Positions 24,587 to 33,255 of a stretch of 33,255 bases of DNA are shown here, one piece after another (within the stretch, counting starts at the first letter, position 1; each line of letters opens with the position of its first letter). The translations under genes were made by a program, and so were the position numbers. This DNA is from a virus, in IMG/VR virus record IMGVR_UViG_3300009181_000208, positions 1 through 33,255 of that record; one strand, given 5' to 3'. The notes under the pieces are model-generated. The model was not told the origin of the DNA. It saw only the letters and a program-made list of their open reading frames with translations, and searched no databases.

Positions 24587-25690
24587 ATGGCCAAAAAACC
24601 AGAGAAAAAATCGAATGAAAAAAAAGAATTTGACTTAGACGCATTTTTAGAATCTGAGAATATTAGTTCAGAACCAAAAGATAAAGAGTTATCATGGGTT
24701 CCATTATCAAAAGCATGGCATGATGCATTAAAATTGCCAGGATTTCCTAGAGGTTTTGTATCACTTGTAAGGGGTTATTCTAACACTGGTAAATCAACAG
24801 CTTTTTATGAAGCAATTGTTGGTTGTCAAAAAATTGGTGATATGGCTATTGTTATTGAAACAGAAGGTAACTGGAATACAGAACATGCTAAACAAGTTGG
24901 TGTTAAATTTATTCAAGTAACTGATAAAGAAACTGGAAAAGTAACAGAAAAACCAGATGGTTTTATTTTGATGAAAAGCAAAGATTTATATAATAGATAT
25001 AAAAACTACAATCATCAAGAAAGTAAAATGATGACAAAACCAACTAGGTTAGAACCAGTTATTGAAGATGTATCATTATTTATTAGTGAAATGATTCAAA
25101 AACAAGAGGATGGTATTATAAATAAAAATATGTGTTTTTTATGGGATTCTATTGGGACGCTTAATTGTTATAAATCTGCTTGTTCTAACACTAGTAATAA
25201 TATGTGGAATGCAGGGGCTATGGGAGCTTTCCAAGCAATTGTTAACTTTAAAATACCTTCTAGTCGTTCTGAAGATAGTGAGTTTACAAATACAATGATT
25301 TGTGTTCAAAAGATTTGGTTAGATAATATGAATGGAACCGTTGTTAAACATAAAGGTGGTGAGTTCATGTTCTTTAATTCTAGAATTATTGTACATATTG
25401 GTGGTATTTTAACACATGGTACTAAAAAATTAACAGCTAAAGCTTTGAATCAAGATTTTCAATATGGAACTGAAGCTAAAATTAGGTGTGAGAAGAACCA
25501 TGTTACAGGCATTGAAAGAAATGGTACTATTGCATCAACACCACATGGATATATCAACCCAGATGAGCTAGATGCTTATAAAACACAGAAAAGAAAATTC
25601 ATACATGATGCATTAAATGTTAGTTATGATACATCAATTGAATATGGTGAAGAAGATGGAACACTTGAAGGTGATGATATTAGAGAATAG
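24587..25690 (+). CDS. uvsX: RecA-family recombinase (UvsX)
   Basis: A 367-residue RecA/UvsX strand-exchange protein, which forms filaments on single-stranded DNA for recombination-dependent replication and repair. Walker A is GYSNTGKST at 63-71 (K69). Walker B is 'MCFLWDSIG'. 'IVIETEGNW' carries the base-stacking/catalytic Glu region, and the 'WNAGAMGAFQ' to 'TNTMICVQKIW' part resembles the L1/L2 DNA-binding area. The C-terminus is acidic ('EEDGTLEGDD'). Its position between the gp32-like protein and RNase H fits a recombination/replication operon. The leader is AT-rich with no Shine-Dalgarno sequence. Confidence 0.92.
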   Translation: MAKKPEKKSNEKKEFDLDAFLESENISSEPKDKELSWVPLSKAWHDALKLPGFPRGFVSLVRGYSNTGKSTAFYEAIVGCQKIGDMAIVIETEGNWNTEHAKQVGVKFIQVTDKETGKVTEKPDGFILMKSKDLYNRYKNYNHQESKMMTKPTRLEPVIEDVSLFISEMIQKQEDGIINKNMCFLWDSIGTLNCYKSACSNTSNNMWNAGAMGAFQAIVNFKIPSSRSEDSEFTNTMICVQKIWLDNMNGTVVKHKGGEFMFFNSRIIVHIGGILTHGTKKLTAKALNQDFQYGTEAKIRCEKNHVTGIERNGTIASTPHGYINPDELDAYKTQKRKFIHDALNVSYDTSIEYGEEDGTLEGDDIRE

Positions 25691-25717
25691 ATTGTTTAAC
25701 CCATTAAAAATGGAACT

Positions 25718-26713
25718 GTGAATAAAAGACCATCACGCAATGGTGAAATAATAGAAAAAAAACAAAATACACTTTTGGTAGACGGAAATGCCCTGTTTAA
25801 GACAGGCTTTTTCGGTGCCAAAAGCATGTATAATTCAGAAGGTAAGCCAATAGGTGGTATTTATCAATTCCTTACAGTTATCCGTAAATTATTAACTGAA
25901 GACCTTTATCACAGAGTATATGTATTCTGGGATGGTAACTATAGTGGTAAATTAAGATATGAAATCTATAGTCCATACAAAAGTGGTAGGGGTAAAGACT
26001 ATAAAAAAGGAACACAACCCACAGATGAATCAGAGTTACAACAACGTAATAGAGTATGGGATTATTTAGCTGAAATGCACATCAGACAATTAAAACATGA
26101 AATCATCGAAAGTGATGATTTAATTGCTTATTATTGTTTAAATAAAAAACATAATGAAAAAATAACTATCGTAACAAACGATAGAGATATGGCACAATTA
26201 ATAGATGATGAGATACAAATTTATTTTTGTGACCCAGCAATTAAAAATTATGTTGATAAATCAAATTTTTCTTCGTACTTTTGTTACCATCAAGAAAACG
26301 CAGCACTAATTAAAACAATGATTGGTGATAAAAGCGACACGATAAAAGGTATTAAAGGGTTAGGAGAGAAGAAATTGGTATCACTATTCCCGATGTTAAA
26401 AGAAAGTAAATTAACCTTAAACCAAATAATAGATGAAGCTAAAAAACAAAAATTAGAAAGAATATCGGAAAAGAAACCTAATCTATTGATATTAGATAAT
26501 ATCATTAATGGTGTCACTGAAGGTGTTCAAGGTAAAGATATCTATGAAATAAATCATAAATTAGTTAACCTTAAAGAACCAATGATGACAGAAGATGGGA
26601 TTAAACAATTACATGATTTGATAAATGAACCATTAGAAAGAGGCGAATTTAGAAAAATATATGTTATGATGAAAAAAGATGGGTTAAATAAAGAAATGAG
26701 TGAATATAGATAA
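25718..26713 (+). CDS. RNase H / 5'-3' flap exonuclease (T4 Rnh-like, FEN-1 family)
   Basis: A 331-residue nuclease that removes RNA primers and 5' flaps on the lagging strand. The metal-binding acidic residues of the FEN family are all present: D22 in 'LLVDGNALFK', D72 in 'VFWDGN', E131/D133/D134 in 'IIESDDLIAYYC', D155/D157 in 'IVTNDRDMAQL', and D204/D207 in 'MIGDKSDTIKGIKGLG', which also is the helix-hairpin-helix DNA grip. 'YSPYKSGR' is the usual helical-arch start. The start is GTG: the frame has a TAG 30 bases upstream and no ATG between it and the first motif, while the nearby ATG at 25710 is out of frame. T4 Rnh is 305 residues. Confidence 0.9.
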   Translation: MNKRPSRNGEIIEKKQNTLLVDGNALFKTGFFGAKSMYNSEGKPIGGIYQFLTVIRKLLTEDLYHRVYVFWDGNYSGKLRYEIYSPYKSGRGKDYKKGTQPTDESELQQRNRVWDYLAEMHIRQLKHEIIESDDLIAYYCLNKKHNEKITIVTNDRDMAQLIDDEIQIYFCDPAIKNYVDKSNFSSYFCYHQENAALIKTMIGDKSDTIKGIKGLGEKKLVSLFPMLKESKLTLNQIIDEAKKQKLERISEKKPNLLILDNIINGVTEGVQGKDIYEINHKLVNLKEPMMTEDGIKQLHDLINEPLERGEFRKIYVMMKKDGLNKEMSEYR

Positions 26714-26779
26714 GAAGATTTCTTAATACCTTTTAAAAGTTTAATAACGAGATAAATAATTAATTTAAAACAATAAAAA

Positions 26780-27274
26780 ATGGCAACATCAGAAACTAAA
26801 ACAACAGAAGTAACAAACACAAATGATTACGCAAAAAAAAATGAAGAAAGATTTGAATTTGTGTTATTTATAAATGACCACATTATATGTCAACGATATC
26901 TTAATATCAGAGATTACAATGAAGATGCTATAAAATCATTAGAATTAAAAGACCTTGCAGATAGTATCGTAGGTGTTAATAATGGTTCATTTGGTGAAGT
27001 AGGTATTATACCTAAACATTTAAAGAATAAAGCAATAGAATATTTGTGGAGTAATTATAACCCATATTATACTAAACCTGAAACAACAACTGATAAAATT
27101 GATAACTTTCAATTTGAAGTTAGAGTTGATAAAAAAGTGGTTTTAAGTTCTGGTTTTTCAGGTAATTTATTTCCTCCAAGAGTTAGATATGCTGTGGATA
27201 TCAAAGAAATTATACCGTCTATTATGAGTGAGATTAGATATTATTTGAGTCAAAAAAATTATACTATTGTATAG
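26780..27274 (+). CDS. Unknown protein in the replication operon
   Basis: A 164-residue protein between RNase H and the replicative helicase. It has a short polar N-terminus, then 'RFEFVLFINDHIICQRYL', 'DYNEDAIKSLELKDLADSI', and later 'FQFEVRVDKKVVLSSGFSG' with 'YAVDIKEIIPSIMSEIRYYL'. The two beta-type segments ('FEFVLFINDHIICQRYL' and 'FQFEVRVDKKVVLSSGF') look like repeats of one another. No family recognised. Its place suggests a replication accessory role, but nothing in the sequence proves it. Confidence 0.75.
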   Translation: MATSETKTTEVTNTNDYAKKNEERFEFVLFINDHIICQRYLNIRDYNEDAIKSLELKDLADSIVGVNNGSFGEVGIIPKHLKNKAIEYLWSNYNPYYTKPETTTDKIDNFQFEVRVDKKVVLSSGFSGNLFPPRVRYAVDIKEIIPSIMSEIRYYLSQKNYTIV

Positions 27275-27293
27275 TATAAGTTATCACTTTAAT

Positions 27294-27306
27294 ATATTTA
27301 TTAATA
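27294..27306 (+). promoter_or_regulatory. ATATTTATTAATA motif before the helicase gene
   Basis: A copy of the repeated motif 29 bases before the helicase start, in the 61-base gap. This is the only intergenic copy in the replication module, which weakens a strictly late role. Confidence 0.28.
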
Positions 27307-27335
27307 CAGTAGTTTTAAAATTTAAAAACAAATAG

Positions 27336-28739
27336 ATGGCAAAAATAGACAAGGATACATTAGGATATTTAGGGATGGAGTACCAATTAAGATTATTGGC
27401 ACAAATATTAACAGATAAAAGATTTGCTAACTCAATAATTGATATTGTTGACCCAAATTATTTTGAAGAACAATACTTAAGAATAATAGCCGCCACTATT
27501 AAAGATGCAAAAAATAAATCAGATATAATACCAGATTTTGGTAGTATTGAGTTTAGATTGTTAGAAGAAATAAGCGATGTACAACAAAGGAAGTTTGTAC
27601 TCGCTCAACTTCGCAAGATTAAAGAAGCTAATTTAAACGATACTGAAAAGATTCAAGAGATTGCCATGACTTTTTGTAAACAACAAGAGTTAAAGAAGTC
27701 AATAAAAGAAATACAAAAAATTATTGACAAGGGTAATTTAGAGGATTATGAGAAATGTGAATCCATCCTTAGAAAAGCACTAGAACATGGTGATAACAAA
27801 GATGATGGTATGGATATCTTTGAAAGTATTAACACAGTATTAGATGAAGATTTTAGAAAACCTATTAAAACAGGTATCAAAGGTCTTGATGAAATAATGG
27901 ATGGTGGGCTATCAAAAGGTGAATTGGCGGTTATATTAGCGCCATTTGGCGTTGGAAAAACCACAATGATGACTAAAATAGCTAATACAGCTATGCTTGA
28001 TGGTCATAAAGTGTTACAAATATTTTTTGAAGATATGCCAAAAGTTATTCAAAGAAAACATTTAGCTTGTTGGTCTGGATATGATTTAAATAGTTTATCT
28101 TTACACAAAGATGAATTAATGCAAATGTGTAAAGATATGGAAAATGGCACTAAAGGTAATAGCGGTGTTTTAAGGCTTAAAAAATTCCCAAGTGATGGAA
28201 CAACAATACCTGTGATTAAACAATACATTAGAAAGCAAATTGCTGGTGGTTTTAGACCAGATATTATATTGTTAGACTATATTGATTGTGTTCAACCATC
28301 AAAACACCATGATGATGCTAATGTTGGAGAAGGTGCAGTTATGAGACAATTTGAAACAATGTTATCAGAATTAGATTTGGCTGGATGGACAGCTGTTCAA
28401 GGTAATAGAAGTTCAATATCTGCTGAAGTTGTTGAAGCCAATCAAATGGGTGGTTCAATTAAAAAAGGACAAATTGGTCACTTTATTGTTTCTATTGCTA
28501 AAACACTTGAACAAAAAGAAGAAGGTACTGCAACACTTGCAATTCTTAAATCTAGATTTGGTAAAGATGGGGTTATATTCCCTAACGTAATTTTTGACAA
28601 TGCTAGAATACAAATAGAGATGGGTCAGAATCAAACAGGTGGCAGTACAAGAAAAGAACACAAAAAAGATACTGATAATAGTAACCAAGAACGCCTTAAT
28701 GCATTATTTGATGCAAGGAAAAAAGCAACAAACAATTAA
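27336..28739 (+). CDS. Replicative DNA helicase (DnaB / T4 gp41 family)
   Basis: A 467-residue hexameric helicase that unwinds DNA ahead of the fork. An N-terminal helical domain (about 1-150) is typical of DnaB. The RecA-like motor starts with 'TGIKGLDEIMDGGLSKGELAVI'-type sequence. Walker A is APFGVGKTT at 202-210. Walker B is 'DIILLDYIDCVQP' with D314. 'WTAVQGNRSS' is the sensor region (usually 'Q.nR'), and 'LAILKSRFGKDG' is the usual arginine-finger-containing segment. The C-terminus is polar and probably flexible. No primase is in the window. The stop lies 12 bases before nrdB. Confidence 0.9.
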   Translation: MAKIDKDTLGYLGMEYQLRLLAQILTDKRFANSIIDIVDPNYFEEQYLRIIAATIKDAKNKSDIIPDFGSIEFRLLEEISDVQQRKFVLAQLRKIKEANLNDTEKIQEIAMTFCKQQELKKSIKEIQKIIDKGNLEDYEKCESILRKALEHGDNKDDGMDIFESINTVLDEDFRKPIKTGIKGLDEIMDGGLSKGELAVILAPFGVGKTTMMTKIANTAMLDGHKVLQIFFEDMPKVIQRKHLACWSGYDLNSLSLHKDELMQMCKDMENGTKGNSGVLRLKKFPSDGTTIPVIKQYIRKQIAGGFRPDIILLDYIDCVQPSKHHDDANVGEGAVMRQFETMLSELDLAGWTAVQGNRSSISAEVVEANQMGGSIKKGQIGHFIVSIAKTLEQKEEGTATLAILKSRFGKDGVIFPNVIFDNARIQIEMGQNQTGGSTRKEHKKDTDNSNQERLNALFDARKKATNN

Positions 28740-28751
28740 TAATAAAATAAA

Positions 28752-29705
28752 ATGACAGAACCAATTTTAAAAAGCAATCCAGACAGATTTGTGTTATTTC
28801 CAATAGTACATCAAGATTTATGGGATTATTATGAAACAGAGTTAGATGCAATGTGGACAGTTAAGGAAATTGACTTATCAAAAGACATTGACCATTGGAA
28901 TAATAAATTAACAGATAATGAAAGATTCTTCATTAAAAACGTATTAGCTTTTTTTGCAGCATCTGACGGTATTGTTAATGAAAATCTAGCGGAGAACTTT
29001 TTAAAAGAAGTTCAGTATACAGAAGCTAAATTCTTTTATGGTTTCCAAGTAATGATGGAAAATATACATAGTCATATGTATTCATTACTTATCGATACAT
29101 ACATAAAAGACGTTGAAGAACGCAAGAAATGTTTTAAAGCGATAGAATATATGCCACCAGTAAAGAAAAAGGCTGAGTGGGCTTTAAAATGGATTGAATC
29201 TAAATCATTTGCTGAAAGGCTTGTTGCATTTGCAGCTGTTGAAGGTGTTTTCTTTTCTGGTTCATTCTGTAGTATATTTTATTTGAAATCTAGAGGGTTA
29301 ATGCCAGGGTTATGTGATACCAATGCATTTATATCAAGAGATGAAGCTTTACATTGTGATTTTGCAATTCATTTATTTAATAATCATATTATAAATAAAC
29401 CATCAAAGGATAGAATTCGTGAAATACTGTTATCTGCATTAGATATCGAAAAAGAGTTTATTACTGAATCATTACCAGTATCTCTTATTGGCATGAATTC
29501 TGATTTAATGAAACAATATTTAGAATTTGTCGTTGATGGTTTATTATCACAATTTAATTGTGAAAAAGAGTTCAATTCAAAGAACCCATTTGAGTTTATG
29601 AATCAAATAGCATTAAAAACAAAACAAAACTTTTTTGAGGGTCGTTCAACAGAATATAAATCAGCAGACTTAAGTGGTCCAATATCATTTGATGAAGAAA
29701 TCTAA
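28752..29705 (+). CDS. nrdB: Class Ia ribonucleotide reductase, small subunit
   Basis: A 317-residue NrdB. It houses the di-iron/tyrosyl radical that starts reduction of ribonucleotides by NrdA. The metal and radical residues of E. coli NrdB (D84, E115, H118, Y122) are matched by D72, E103, H106 and Y110, a constant offset of 12. E164 ('AVEGVFFSG'), E198 and H201 ('RDEALHCDF') complete the site. The radical tyrosine is thus present, so this is class Ia and not the Tyr-less type. It is somewhat shorter than E. coli NrdB (376). It lies 12 bases before nrdA and was probably co-transcribed with the helicase. Confidence 0.95.
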   Translation: MTEPILKSNPDRFVLFPIVHQDLWDYYETELDAMWTVKEIDLSKDIDHWNNKLTDNERFFIKNVLAFFAASDGIVNENLAENFLKEVQYTEAKFFYGFQVMMENIHSHMYSLLIDTYIKDVEERKKCFKAIEYMPPVKKKAEWALKWIESKSFAERLVAFAAVEGVFFSGSFCSIFYLKSRGLMPGLCDTNAFISRDEALHCDFAIHLFNNHIINKPSKDRIREILLSALDIEKEFITESLPVSLIGMNSDLMKQYLEFVVDGLLSQFNCEKEFNSKNPFEFMNQIALKTKQNFFEGRSTEYKSADLSGPISFDEEI

Positions 29706-29717
29706 AAATTTAAAAAT

Positions 29718-32700
29718 ATGCAAGTAATAAAAAGAAACGGAAATAAAATAGATTTTAATCCTAGTAGAATACTTACTAGGATTAAAAAACAAGCTGAAGG
29801 GTTAAAAGTTAATGCTGATGAAGTGTTTATTAAAGTAACACAAGGTTTGGCTGATAATATGACTACTAACCAATTAGATGATTTGATTTCAGTAGTTGCT
29901 GAATCATTGGCTATGAATCACCCAGATTATTCTAAATTAGCGGCTAACATAGCAATTAGTAAGTTACATAAAGAAACTGAAGATAGTTTTATAAAAGCTA
30001 CTAAAAAAATGTACAATAATGGTTTGTTAAGTGAAACATATTATAATAAAGTTAAAGAAAATATAGACATTATAGAATCTATTATTGATTATAGTAGAGA
30101 TTATCAATTTGATTATTTTGGGTGGTGTTCATTAAAAGATATCTATCTATTGAAATTATCTAATGGTATGATAGTAGAAAGACCGCAACATATGTATATT
30201 AGAGTTGCGTTAATGATTACTAATAATGAAGCAGACTTTAAAGAAAAATATAATGATTTAAGTAATCAAAAAGAAAGCCCAGCAACACCTATTAAAATTA
30301 ATATTGGTACTAAAATTGGACAAATAGCTTCATGTTTTGATGAAAATACTGAAGTATATATTCATAATAAAGGTTTAATACCAATAAAAGATGTTAAAGT
30401 TGGTGATAAAACAATAACACATAAAAATAATTTAAAAAATATTACTAATGTTTGGGTTAATGACGTAAACGATAGAGAAGTTGTTACATTTAAAACTTAT
30501 AGAAGTAGACCAATAACTTGTACATCTAACCATGAATTTTATTCAATATCTAACGAACAATTAAAATGGGGTTTAAAACCAAGTTTTAATTCTATTGAAT
30601 ATTTAAGAGAAGGTGATTACATTAAATTAGGTTATAATGTTGGTGAAACATCTGTTGAAGTAATTGATTTATTTAATATTTTAAAAGATGTTGATGGATA
30701 TGAATTAACATGTGATAATGAATATATTTATGGTGTTAAAAAATGGGAACAAACCGTTCATAATGTAAAAGATACAGTTGTAAATCATAAAAATTTAGAT
30801 AAAATTAAAAGATTTTTGATAATTGATGGTGATATGGCTAAATTTATTGGGCATTGGTATGGTGATGGTACGTTACTTAAACGAAATGGTAATATTAGAG
30901 GTATTTCTTTAGTAGCACATACGAAACAAAAAGGTATTTGTGAATTTATAAGAAATATTATTACTAATAATATTGGATTACATTTTACTGATTATCTAAA
31001 TAAACACAATAAAAATGATAGTGAATGGTATAGTTTTTCAATAAACAATAATTTATTAGGGTTATGTTTTGAAAAACTATTTGGTAGTTATTTTGATGGT
31101 AAAAAAATAAATTCCTTTATGTATGATTGGGATAAAAACTTAGTTGATAATTTTTTAATAGGGTTAATAAATTCTGATGGATGTGTCACCAATAAATTAG
31201 ATGTTAATTTATCCATGAAAAATTTAGATTTAATAAAAAATCTTTCTATTATTTTAAAAAAACATGGGTATAATACTGGTTATTCAATGACTAAAAAAGG
31301 TCTATACCGATTAGATTTAGGTAAAAATTTAGATTTAATAAAAATGGTTACCAAACATTATAATGACGATAGGTTAACTAGAGATTATAAATTAGTGAAT
31401 AGTAGAAAATATGTTATTAAAATTAACGGTGAAACATATTCTCAAATTATTAGTAAATCAATTATAAGTTATAATAAAACTAAAGTTTATAATTTGGAAG
31501 TAGAAGATGACCATTCATACAACGTTGAAGGTATTATAGCTAAAAATTGTAATTTGTCTATTATTCCTGATGATTCAACAGAAGGATTACTTAATATGCT
31601 TGGTAGAATATCTGTATCTTCTTCAAAAGCTGAAGGTATTGGTCTTGCTATATCAAACATTCGTTCTAAAGAAAGTAATGTTGGTAATTCAGATGGTAAA
31701 GCTGGTGGTATTTTAAAATACTTGAAAGTTGTTAATGAAGCATTAAGATATTGGAACCAAAGAGGTAAAAGACCAGGTTCATGTGCTGTTTATATCGAAC
31801 CATGGCATAAAGATATTTATGATGTTTTAGATATTAGAAAGAAAACTGGTGATGAAACACTTAGAGCACGTGATTTGTTTTCAGCGCTATGGGTTCCAAA
31901 TAACTTTATGAAAGCCGTTGAAACAAATAGTGATTGGTATTTATTCTGTCCACACGATATTAAAAAAGCTGGTTTAAAACCATTTTATGAAATATATGGT
32001 GAAGAATATGAAACAGAATATAATAAAGCAGTAGAATTAGGTATTGGTACTAAAATTAAAGCACATGATTTATGGATAAAAATCATTGAATCACAAATTG
32101 AAAGCGGTATGCCATATATGTGTTTCAAAGACCACGCTAATGAAAAATCTAATCAAAAGAATTTTGGGGTTATTCATTCTAGTAATCTTTGTTCAGAAAT
32201 TATGGAAGTGACTGATAGTCAGACAACTGCAATATGTACACTTACATCAATACCAGTTCAAAAATTTGTTACGGATGGTAAATATGATTTTAATGAATTA
32301 GGCAGGGTTAGTCGTTCAATTACTAAATCACTTAATATAGCTGTTGATGTTAATGAGTATTCAACTGTAGAGGGTAGAAAAGGTGGTTTAGAGCAAAGAG
32401 CATTAGGTATAGGCATTCAAGGTCTTGCTGATGTGTATGCTATTCTTAAATTAGCGTTTACATCACAGGAATCTAGAAAGTTAAATAAAGAGATATTTGA
32501 GACGATTTATTTTAATGCTTTAAGACAATCATGTGATTTGGCTAAAGAAACTGGTTTAACTTATGACCATTATGAAGGTTCTCCAATTTCAAAGGGTATT
32601 TTTCAATGGGAAATGTGGGGATTAAAAGAAGAGGATTTAAGTGGTATGTATGATTGGAAACAATTAAGAGAAGATATCTTATTATATGGTGTTAGAAACT

Positions 32701-33245
32701 CTCTTGTTACAACATGTCCACCAACAGCTAGTTCGGCTCGTGTAATAGGTTCTAATGAAGCGTTTGAACCATTTACATCTAACTTATATGTTCGTAAGGT
32801 AACTGGTGGTGAATTTGCTATGGTAAATAAACATTTGGTTAGAGATTTAGAAGAATTAGGATTATGGAATAGAGAAATTCTTAATGAATTGATTAAATAT
32901 GAGGGTAGCCTTCAAAAAATACCAGTGATACCACAAGATATTAAAGATAGATATAGAACGGTATGGGAGATATCTCAAAAATCACTTATTGAAATGTCAG
33001 CAGACAGGGGTCCATTTATTGACCAATCACAAAGTCTTAATATCTTTTTTGACACACCAACTGTTGCAAAATTAACAACAGCTCACACATTAGGGTGGAG
33101 GTTAGGGTTAAAGACTGGTCAATATTACTTAAGGAGTCAACCAGTTGAAAATAAAGCAAAACATTTAGCTATTGATATGGTAAAACAAAACAAACCAGAA
33201 AAACCAATAGATAGTCAATTTGAATGCTTTGGATGTTCAAGTTAA
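29718..33245 (+). CDS. nrdA: Class Ia ribonucleotide reductase large subunit, interrupted by an intein
   Basis: A 1175-residue precursor. Removal of the 405-residue intein (206-610) leaves about 770 residues, the usual NrdA size. Residues 1-95 form an ATP-cone for allosteric control ('MQVIKRNGNKIDFNPSRI'). Catalytic features in precursor numbering are C611 (E. coli C225 equivalent, in 'IAS/CNLSI'), 'SNLCSE' with N823, C825 and E827 (N437, C439, E441), and C840 in 'AICTLTS' (C462). Also present are 'PTASSARVIGSNEAFEPF', 'KTGQYYLRS' (radical-transfer Tyr pair) and the C-terminal 'CFGC' (C1170, C1173) that passes electrons from thioredoxin or glutaredoxin. All reactive residues are present, so the spliced enzyme should be active with NrdB. 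Confidence 0.95.
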   Translation: MQVIKRNGNKIDFNPSRILTRIKKQAEGLKVNADEVFIKVTQGLADNMTTNQLDDLISVVAESLAMNHPDYSKLAANIAISKLHKETEDSFIKATKKMYNNGLLSETYYNKVKENIDIIESIIDYSRDYQFDYFGWCSLKDIYLLKLSNGMIVERPQHMYIRVALMITNNEADFKEKYNDLSNQKESPATPIKINIGTKIGQIASCFDENTEVYIHNKGLIPIKDVKVGDKTITHKNNLKNITNVWVNDVNDREVVTFKTYRSRPITCTSNHEFYSISNEQLKWGLKPSFNSIEYLREGDYIKLGYNVGETSVEVIDLFNILKDVDGYELTCDNEYIYGVKKWEQTVHNVKDTVVNHKNLDKIKRFLIIDGDMAKFIGHWYGDGTLLKRNGNIRGISLVAHTKQKGICEFIRNIITNNIGLHFTDYLNKHNKNDSEWYSFSINNNLLGLCFEKLFGSYFDGKKINSFMYDWDKNLVDNFLIGLINSDGCVTNKLDVNLSMKNLDLIKNLSIILKKHGYNTGYSMTKKGLYRLDLGKNLDLIKMVTKHYNDDRLTRDYKLVNSRKYVIKINGETYSQIISKSIISYNKTKVYNLEVEDDHSYNVEGIIAKNCNLSIIPDDSTEGLLNMLGRISVSSSKAEGIGLAISNIRSKESNVGNSDGKAGGILKYLKVVNEALRYWNQRGKRPGSCAVYIEPWHKDIYDVLDIRKKTGDETLRARDLFSALWVPNNFMKAVETNSDWYLFCPHDIKKAGLKPFYEIYGEEYETEYNKAVELGIGTKIKAHDLWIKIIESQIESGMPYMCFKDHANEKSNQKNFGVIHSSNLCSEIMEVTDSQTTAICTLTSIPVQKFVTDGKYDFNELGRVSRSITKSLNIAVDVNEYSTVEGRKGGLEQRALGIGIQGLADVYAILKLAFTSQESRKLNKEIFETIYFNALRQSCDLAKETGLTYDHYEGSPISKGIFQWEMWGLKEEDLSGMYDWKQLREDILLYGVRNSLVTTCPPTASSARVIGSNEAFEPFTSNLYVRKVTGGEFAMVNKHLVRDLEELGLWNREILNELIKYEGSLQKIPVIPQDIKDRYRTVWEISQKSLIEMSADRGPFIDQSQSLNIFFDTPTVAKLTTAHTLGWRLGLKTGQYYLRSQPVENKAKHLAIDMVKQNKPEKPIDSQFECFGCSS
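30333..31547 (+). mobile_element. Intein with LAGLIDADG homing endonuclease, inserted in NrdA
   Basis: A 405-residue in-frame intein. It starts at C206 ('CFDENTEVYI', splicing block A). Block B 'ITCTSNHEFYS' has the TxxH motif (T269, H272). The DOD endonuclease motifs are 'FIGHWYGDG' (376-384, D383) and 'FLIGLINSDG' (about 479-488, D487). The end 'VEDDHSYNVEGIIAKN' is the C-terminal splicing region, followed by C611 as +1 residue. The last residue is Asn, but the one before it is Lys instead of the usual His. The intein part is more AT-rich in codon use (TTA, AAT, AAA) than the NrdA parts, fitting later arrival. Insertion directly before a catalytic residue is typical because such sites are conserved. 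Confidence 0.93.
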
Positions 33246-33255
33246 AATAAAAAGG

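Noticed and set aside
30333-31547. Group I intron in nrdA
   Set aside because: The reading frame is continuous through the insertion and the ends carry intein splicing motifs (Cys at the start, Asn/Cys at the end).
1-33255. tRNA genes, CRISPR arrays, insertion sequences
   Set aside because: Gaps between genes are short and show no cloverleaf, no spaced direct repeats and no transposase or terminal inverted repeats.

Overview
The window is one continuous piece of a large, strongly AT-rich, tailed phage genome with a contractile tail (myovirus, T4-like in much of its gene content). The host is most likely a member of the Bacteroidota. Four intergenic sites look like the Bacteroidota housekeeping promoter (TTG, 19-20 bases, TAnnTTTG). 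Start codons are preceded by A-rich leaders rather than clear Shine-Dalgarno sequences. No ribosomal RNA, tRNA, CRISPR array or insertion sequence was seen. All genes but one are on the + strand.

Layout. Positions 1-23.4 kb form the tail module: tail sheath (C-terminal part only), a small unknown gene, a homing endonuclease on the opposite strand, tail tube, an unknown gene, a tail-assembly or baseplate protein whose reading frame continues through two apparent frameshifts, an unknown acidic-linker protein, the tape measure protein, a small UVR-motif protein, a 1380-residue baseplate protein containing an OmpA-like domain, a gp53-like wedge protein, and a 1828-residue hub-like protein ending in a putative murein-cleaving domain. 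Four small unknown genes follow. Positions 23.4-33.2 kb form the replication and nucleotide module: gp32-like single-strand binding protein, UvsX/RecA recombinase, RNase H/5' flap nuclease, an unknown gene, DnaB-family helicase, and class Ia ribonucleotide reductase NrdB and NrdA. NrdA carries an in-frame intein with a LAGLIDADG endonuclease.

Working together. The first module builds and tunes the contractile tail: tube and sheath, tape measure for length, hub and baseplate for cell-wall penetration. The second module makes deoxynucleotides (NrdAB) and supplies the helicase, recombinase, single-strand binding protein and primer-removal nuclease for replication. The two modules are separated by a strong terminator followed by two tandem host-type promoters. 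A different repeated motif (ATATTTAT followed by a TA-rich tail) precedes several tail genes and may be a phage late promoter.

Most notable points: a tail gene at 4990-6555 that needs a +1 and then a -1 frame change to read its conserved C-terminus; an intein placed exactly before the inferred catalytic cysteine of NrdA with Lys in place of the usual penultimate His; an OmpA-like domain inside a baseplate protein; and a set of unrelated proteins sharing a basic amphipathic N-terminus that may be capsid-targeting peptides. Assignments rest on motif recognition by eye; no database search was run.
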